A stretch of DNA of 64,000 bases from Streptomyces canus (lineage in GTDB: Bacteria; Actinomycetota; Actinomycetes; Streptomycetales; Streptomycetaceae). A program made the position numbers and the translations under genes. Positions 61,138-64,000 of this stretch are shown one piece after another. The stretch spans positions 124,001-188,000 of the forward strand of contig NZ_KQ948669.1 of the NCBI RefSeq assembly GCF_001514145.1, written 5' to 3'. Within the stretch, counting starts at the first letter, position 1. Every line of letters begins with the position of its first letter. Below the pieces are notes generated by a model. The model saw only the letters and a list, made by a program, of their open reading frames with translations, did not search any database and was not told the DNA's origin.

Positions 61138-61241
61138 CCGTACCTCCAGGCCAGGACCGTCCGCGCAGCGTAACCACATCACCGGGGCCCCGACAGCCCT
61201 CATCGGGTCAGGTGTCATGCGAATGCCACACTTCGAACACC

Positions 61242-61251
61242 GGTACGTACC
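61242..61251. promoter_or_regulatory. palindrome in the divergent region
   Basis: GGTACGTACC, perfect 10-bp palindrome in the 144 bp between ggt and the next gene; TACCAT (61268-61273), 8 nt before the ATG at 61282, could be a -10 with a near-leaderless start. Confidence 0.35.
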
Positions 61252-61281
61252 AACCGTGTCGGCCCGCTACCATGCGCGCAC

Positions 61282-62040
61282 ATGACTGACGACGTGCGCA
61301 ATATCGTCCTGGGCGTGGTGGCGGCCGGCATCAGTGCCGCGCTCGGCTGGCTCGCCCGGACGTATCTGTGGAAGCGGAAGCTCCGCCGCAAGCAGGCCTT
61401 CTTCGGGCTGCCGGACAACTCCGAGTCGCTCCTGGTCGTGAACCGCGGCGCGAGCGGCCCGGACCTCGCGGTGATGCGCTACGACGTGTTCGCCCTCCTG
61501 GAACTCGCCGCCCTCATCAAGGACTGCAACGCACACGCCCAGGTCCTCCCGCACGACGCGGCACGGCAGGGCTTCGGCGAGCGCACCGAGTTCTGCGTGG
61601 GCGGACCGGCCTCGAACCGCCGTATGGCCGCGCACCTTTCGTCCCTGCTGCCTGGCGTCCGCGTGAACGTGGACGCCGAACCGAGCCCCGACCGCGGCGC
61701 CTTCCAGGTCGGCACCGAGCGCTACCGGGTGGAGGTCGGCACGACCGAGTACGCGCTCCTCGGCCGGCTCACCGTCGACCAGAGCAACGGCGCCCGGCCG
61801 GTCTTCCTCTTCTGCGGCCAGACCGCGATCACCAACCAGGCCGCGACCCGCTATCTGGCCCGCAACCAGGAGCGGTTGACCCGCAAGTACGGTGACAGCA
61901 CCTTCGTGCTGCTGTTGAAGGTGGTCAACTCCGGGGCCTACGGGCCGGACGTCGTGGAGCTGGTCGCGGACGTGACCCGGGAGGCCAAGACCCCCCTTCC
62001 GGCATCCGCCGCTCCACGCAACTCCCACCGCGCCTCCTGA
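61282..62040 (+). CDS. membrane-anchored protein of unknown function
   Basis: Protein of 252 residues. One N-terminal membrane segment (NIVLGVVAAGISAALGWLA), a basic stop-transfer KRKLRRKQ, then a globular mixed alpha/beta domain (40-235) that is probably cytoplasmic. Features such as VVNRGASGPDLAVMRYDV, RTEFCVGGPASNRRMAAHL and FLFCGQTAITNQAATRYLA look like a conserved nucleotide- or ligand-binding region; I do not recognise it. Single gene, divergent from ggt. Confidence 0.7.
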   Translation: MTDDVRNIVLGVVAAGISAALGWLARTYLWKRKLRRKQAFFGLPDNSESLLVVNRGASGPDLAVMRYDVFALLELAALIKDCNAHAQVLPHDAARQGFGERTEFCVGGPASNRRMAAHLSSLLPGVRVNVDAEPSPDRGAFQVGTERYRVEVGTTEYALLGRLTVDQSNGARPVFLFCGQTAITNQAATRYLARNQERLTRKYGDSTFVLLLKVVNSGAYGPDVVELVADVTREAKTPLPASAAPRNSHRAS

Positions 62041-62062
62041 ATTGATTCACACCACAACAATC

Positions 62063-62138
62063 GTTACTCCCACGTAACTTACCGACGGGTTACCTCCGGT
62101 AAAGCGGCGAGGTTACCGTCTGGTCACTTTGCAGTGAC
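62063..62138. promoter_or_regulatory. cluster of GTTAC-type repeats upstream of the secreted hydrolase
   Basis: GTTAC (62063-62067)/GTAAC (62074-62078), TTACCG (62079-62084)/CGGTAA (62097-62102), GGTTACC at 62088-62094 and 62111-62117, and GTCAC (62123-62127)/GTGAC (62134-62138). Dense short inverted and direct repeats like this usually mark regulator binding. Confidence 0.45.
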
Positions 62139-62156
62139 ACGAGTAGGGAGTGACCC

Positions 62157-63722
62157 GTGGGACACCCTCGCAAGGCCCTGCGTACGACCACCGTGGGCGC
62201 CGTCTCCGCGACTCTGATCGCCGGTAGCGCCCTCGGACTCGCCCCCACCGCCCAGGCGGCGGACGCCATCCGCTTCGTCGACATCGCCGGTGACGGCGGC
62301 ACGGTCCTCAAGGCGAACGTCATCTCGCCCGCCGGAGCCGACGGCACCCGGCGCTACCCGCTGCTCGTCCTGCCCACGAGCTGGGGCCTGCCGCAGGTCG
62401 AGTACCTCGCCCAGGCCCAGAAGCTCGCGAACTCCGGCTACGTCGTGGTCACTTACAACGTCCGCGGCTTCTGGCAGTCGGGCGGGGAGATAGAAGTGGC
62501 GGGCCCTCCCGACACCGCCGACGCGTCCAGGGTCATCGACTGGGCGCTCGCCAACACCCCCGCGGACGAACGGCACATCGGGATGGCGGGCGTCTCCTAC
62601 GGCGCCGGCATCAGCCTGCTCACCGCAGCCAAGGACAAGCGCGTCAAGGCCGTCGCGTCCCTCAGCGGCTGGGCCGACCTGATCGACTCGATCTACTCCG
62701 GCCGCACCCAGCACGTCCAGGCCGGGGCCCTGCTGGACGGCGCGAGCCTCGTCACCGGCCGCCAGAGCGCCGAGATCCGGCAGATCTTCGACAACTTCTA
62801 CGCGTCGAACCTGTCGAAGGAACAAGAGATGATCGATTGGGGGAAGAAACGTTCGGCCGCCACATATGTGGACCAGCTGAACCAGAACGGCGCGGCGGTC
62901 ATGATGGCCAACGCGTGGGGCGACACGGTCTTCGCGCCCAACCAGTACGCGGACTTCTACGAGAAGCTGACCGGCCCGAAGAGACTGGAGTTCCGTCCCG
63001 GCGACCACGCCACCGCCGAGCTGACCGGGCTGTTCGGTCTGCCCAACGACGTGTGGACCGACACCGAGCGCTGGTTCGACCACTACCTCAAGGGCGTGGA
63101 CAACGGGATCGACCGCGAGGAGCCGGTCCTGCTCAAGTCCCGTTCCACCGGCGGCTACGAGGGCTACCCGGACTGGAAGTCGGTCGGCGCGACCCGCAAG
63201 AAGATCGCCCTTACGGGCACGACCACGATCCACACCAACGTCGACTCGGGCGCCGACGGCGGGATCGTCTTCCTGTCCAGCATCCTCGACCAGATCGCCC
63301 AGGCTCCCCCGGTCGCCTCGATCCCCCTGCTCCCCCGCCGCTGGGCCGCCGTATGGCAGTCGGAGAAGTACCCGACCGCCCAACACGTGCGCGGAACCGC
63401 GACGTTGCACACCACGGTGACGCCCACCAAGGAGAGCGGCACCCTCGTCGCCTACCTCTACGACGTGGGGCCGCTCGGCCTCGGCAAGCTGGTCTCCCAC
63501 GCGCCCTACACCTTCCACGGGCAGACGCCCGGGAAGCCGATCGGCGTCGACCTGGAGCTGTTCTCCACGGCCTACGACGTCCCGGCAGGGCACCGGCTGG
63601 CCATGGTGGTCGACACGGTCGACCCGCTCTACATCGAGCACAACCCGTCCGGCGCCCAGCTGACCTTCTCCTCGCCGTCGAACGACCCGTCGTACGTGTC
63701 GATTCCGCTGCGCGAGCAGTGA
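62157..63722 (+). CDS. secreted S15/CocE-type serine hydrolase
   Basis: Protein of 521 residues from GTG 62157 (GGGAG 6 nt upstream). Signal peptide to about residue 34 (PTAQAAD). Alpha/beta hydrolase with nucleophile Ser147 (GVSYGAG) and a His in PGDHATAEL; the C-terminal 180 residues form the X-Pro-peptidase/CocE jelly-roll (VRGTATLHTTVTPTKESG). Could be an extracellular acyl-peptide or Xaa-Pro dipeptidase, or a carboxylesterase. Confidence 0.88.
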   Translation: MGHPRKALRTTTVGAVSATLIAGSALGLAPTAQAADAIRFVDIAGDGGTVLKANVISPAGADGTRRYPLLVLPTSWGLPQVEYLAQAQKLANSGYVVVTYNVRGFWQSGGEIEVAGPPDTADASRVIDWALANTPADERHIGMAGVSYGAGISLLTAAKDKRVKAVASLSGWADLIDSIYSGRTQHVQAGALLDGASLVTGRQSAEIRQIFDNFYASNLSKEQEMIDWGKKRSAATYVDQLNQNGAAVMMANAWGDTVFAPNQYADFYEKLTGPKRLEFRPGDHATAELTGLFGLPNDVWTDTERWFDHYLKGVDNGIDREEPVLLKSRSTGGYEGYPDWKSVGATRKKIALTGTTTIHTNVDSGADGGIVFLSSILDQIAQAPPVASIPLLPRRWAAVWQSEKYPTAQHVRGTATLHTTVTPTKESGTLVAYLYDVGPLGLGKLVSHAPYTFHGQTPGKPIGVDLELFSTAYDVPAGHRLAMVVDTVDPLYIEHNPSGAQLTFSSPSNDPSYVSIPLREQ

Positions 63723-63777
63723 TCTCCGGCCGGCGCCGGGCGGGTATGGCTCTGTGACTGCCGCCCCCTGCGGTTCA

Positions 63778-63817
63778 AGGGCCGTGGGGGGACCCCCAAC
63801 CCGGCAGCGGCGGCCCT
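63778..63817. terminator. terminator between converging genes
   Basis: AGGGCCG (63778-63784) / CGGCCCT (63811-63817) with GGGGGGACCCCC (63786-63797) inside gives a nested hairpin. Lies between the hydrolase and the ABC ATPase; rest of 63723-63893 shows no gene. Confidence 0.5.
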
Positions 63818-63893
63818 GAGGGCTCGGTCGCCGTCACCGTGGGGAGGAGCGGACCATCGTAGTCGAGGTTCAAGGACAAGGCCGCGCCTCCTC

Positions 63894-64000
63894 TCAGTGT
63901 TTGAGGATCTTGGAGAGGAAGTCCCTGGCGCGCTCGCTGTCGGGGTTGGTGAAGAAGTCGTCGGGGGCCCGGTCCTCGACGATACGGCCGTCGTCCATGA
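63894..64000 (-). CDS. amino-acid ABC transporter ATPase, C-terminal end only
   Basis: Only the last 35 codons are in the window: MDDGRIVEDRAPDDFFTNPD, then SERARDFLSKILKH and stop. This is the usual end of glutamate/glutamine-type (GluA/GlnQ) ATPases (EDGxIVE...P...FF..P...R.R.FLS.IL). The rest lies beyond 64000. Confidence 0.8.
   Translation of the reverse strand, partial: MDDGRIVEDRAPDDFFTNPDSERARDFLSKILKH

Overview
The window is chromosomal DNA from a Streptomyces-like actinomycete. Evidence: very high G+C with strong third-position bias, a crotonyl-CoA carboxylase/reductase operon beside psd-pssA, F420-type and PucR-type genes, many secreted and Tat proteins, and several promoters with a TAnnnT -10 placed 6-7 nt before the start codon (leaderless signature). 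Gene density and family content look like chromosomal core with a few accessory patches. There is no tRNA, rRNA, insertion sequence, CRISPR array or prophage that I can support.

Layout. 1-5933: ethylmalonyl-CoA pathway operon (ccr, ecm, malyl-CoA lyase, MaoC hydratase, acyl-CoA dehydrogenase). 6104-7601: phosphatidylethanolamine synthesis (psd, pssA). 7683-12489: branched-chain amino-acid-type ABC transporter livFGHMK (minus strand) with a divergent PucR regulator at 12671. 13935-16568: glycerate kinase, imine-reductase-like oxidoreductase and its divergent HxlR regulator. 16617-19089: ADP-ribose/NAD module (ADP-ribosylglycohydrolase, Nudix, Sir2). 19106-20298: two-gene unit of an FHA membrane protein and a small protein that share an amyloid-like motif. 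20414-22916: GNAT, Ogt and an Ada-AlkA fusion (alkylation repair). 22966-26530: P1B-type metal ATPase, divergent SmtB/ArsR sensor and MFS exporter. 26573-30430: Tat-exported GH2 beta-galactosidase with a LamG insertion. 30650-34599: secreted protein, macro-domain hydrolase, FAD oxidoreductase, a 70-bp tandem repeat, and an inositol-monophosphatase-like enzyme. 34771-38755: gamma-glutamyltransferase, secreted phospholipase-D-like protein, methyltransferase. 38799-41189: two-component system whose kinase and regulator genes are separated by about 600 bp of degenerate repeats. 41357-43178: AhpD-like protein and an exported protein. 43234-52071: reductive pyrimidine/hydantoin catabolism cluster (NCS1 permease, LLM oxidoreductase, dihydropyrimidinase, two carbamoyl-amide hydrolases, class III aminotransferase, PucR regulator). 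52251-54644: repeat-rich protein of unknown function. 54780-56656: XRE regulator with divergent methionine aminopeptidase, then Spo0M. 56815-59337: ClpC-like unfoldase. 59341-63722: secreted gamma-glutamyltransferase, membrane-anchored unknown, secreted S15/CocE-type hydrolase. 63894-64000: 3' end of an amino-acid ABC ATPase.

How the genes work together. The first operon carries acetyl-CoA assimilation from crotonyl-CoA to glyoxylate plus propionyl-CoA. The pyrimidine cluster runs import, ring opening, decarbamoylation and transamination under PucR control. The ADP-ribose genes at 16.6-19.1 kb, plus the macro domain at 31.4 kb, cover NAD-dependent deacetylation and removal of its ADP-ribose products. 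The most unusual items are the FHA/amyloid-motif pair (19106-20298), the repeat-filled gap inside the two-component operon, the 70-bp repeat at 33.4 kb, and the mosaic repeat protein at 52.3 kb. All assignments come from reading the sequence; no database search was run.
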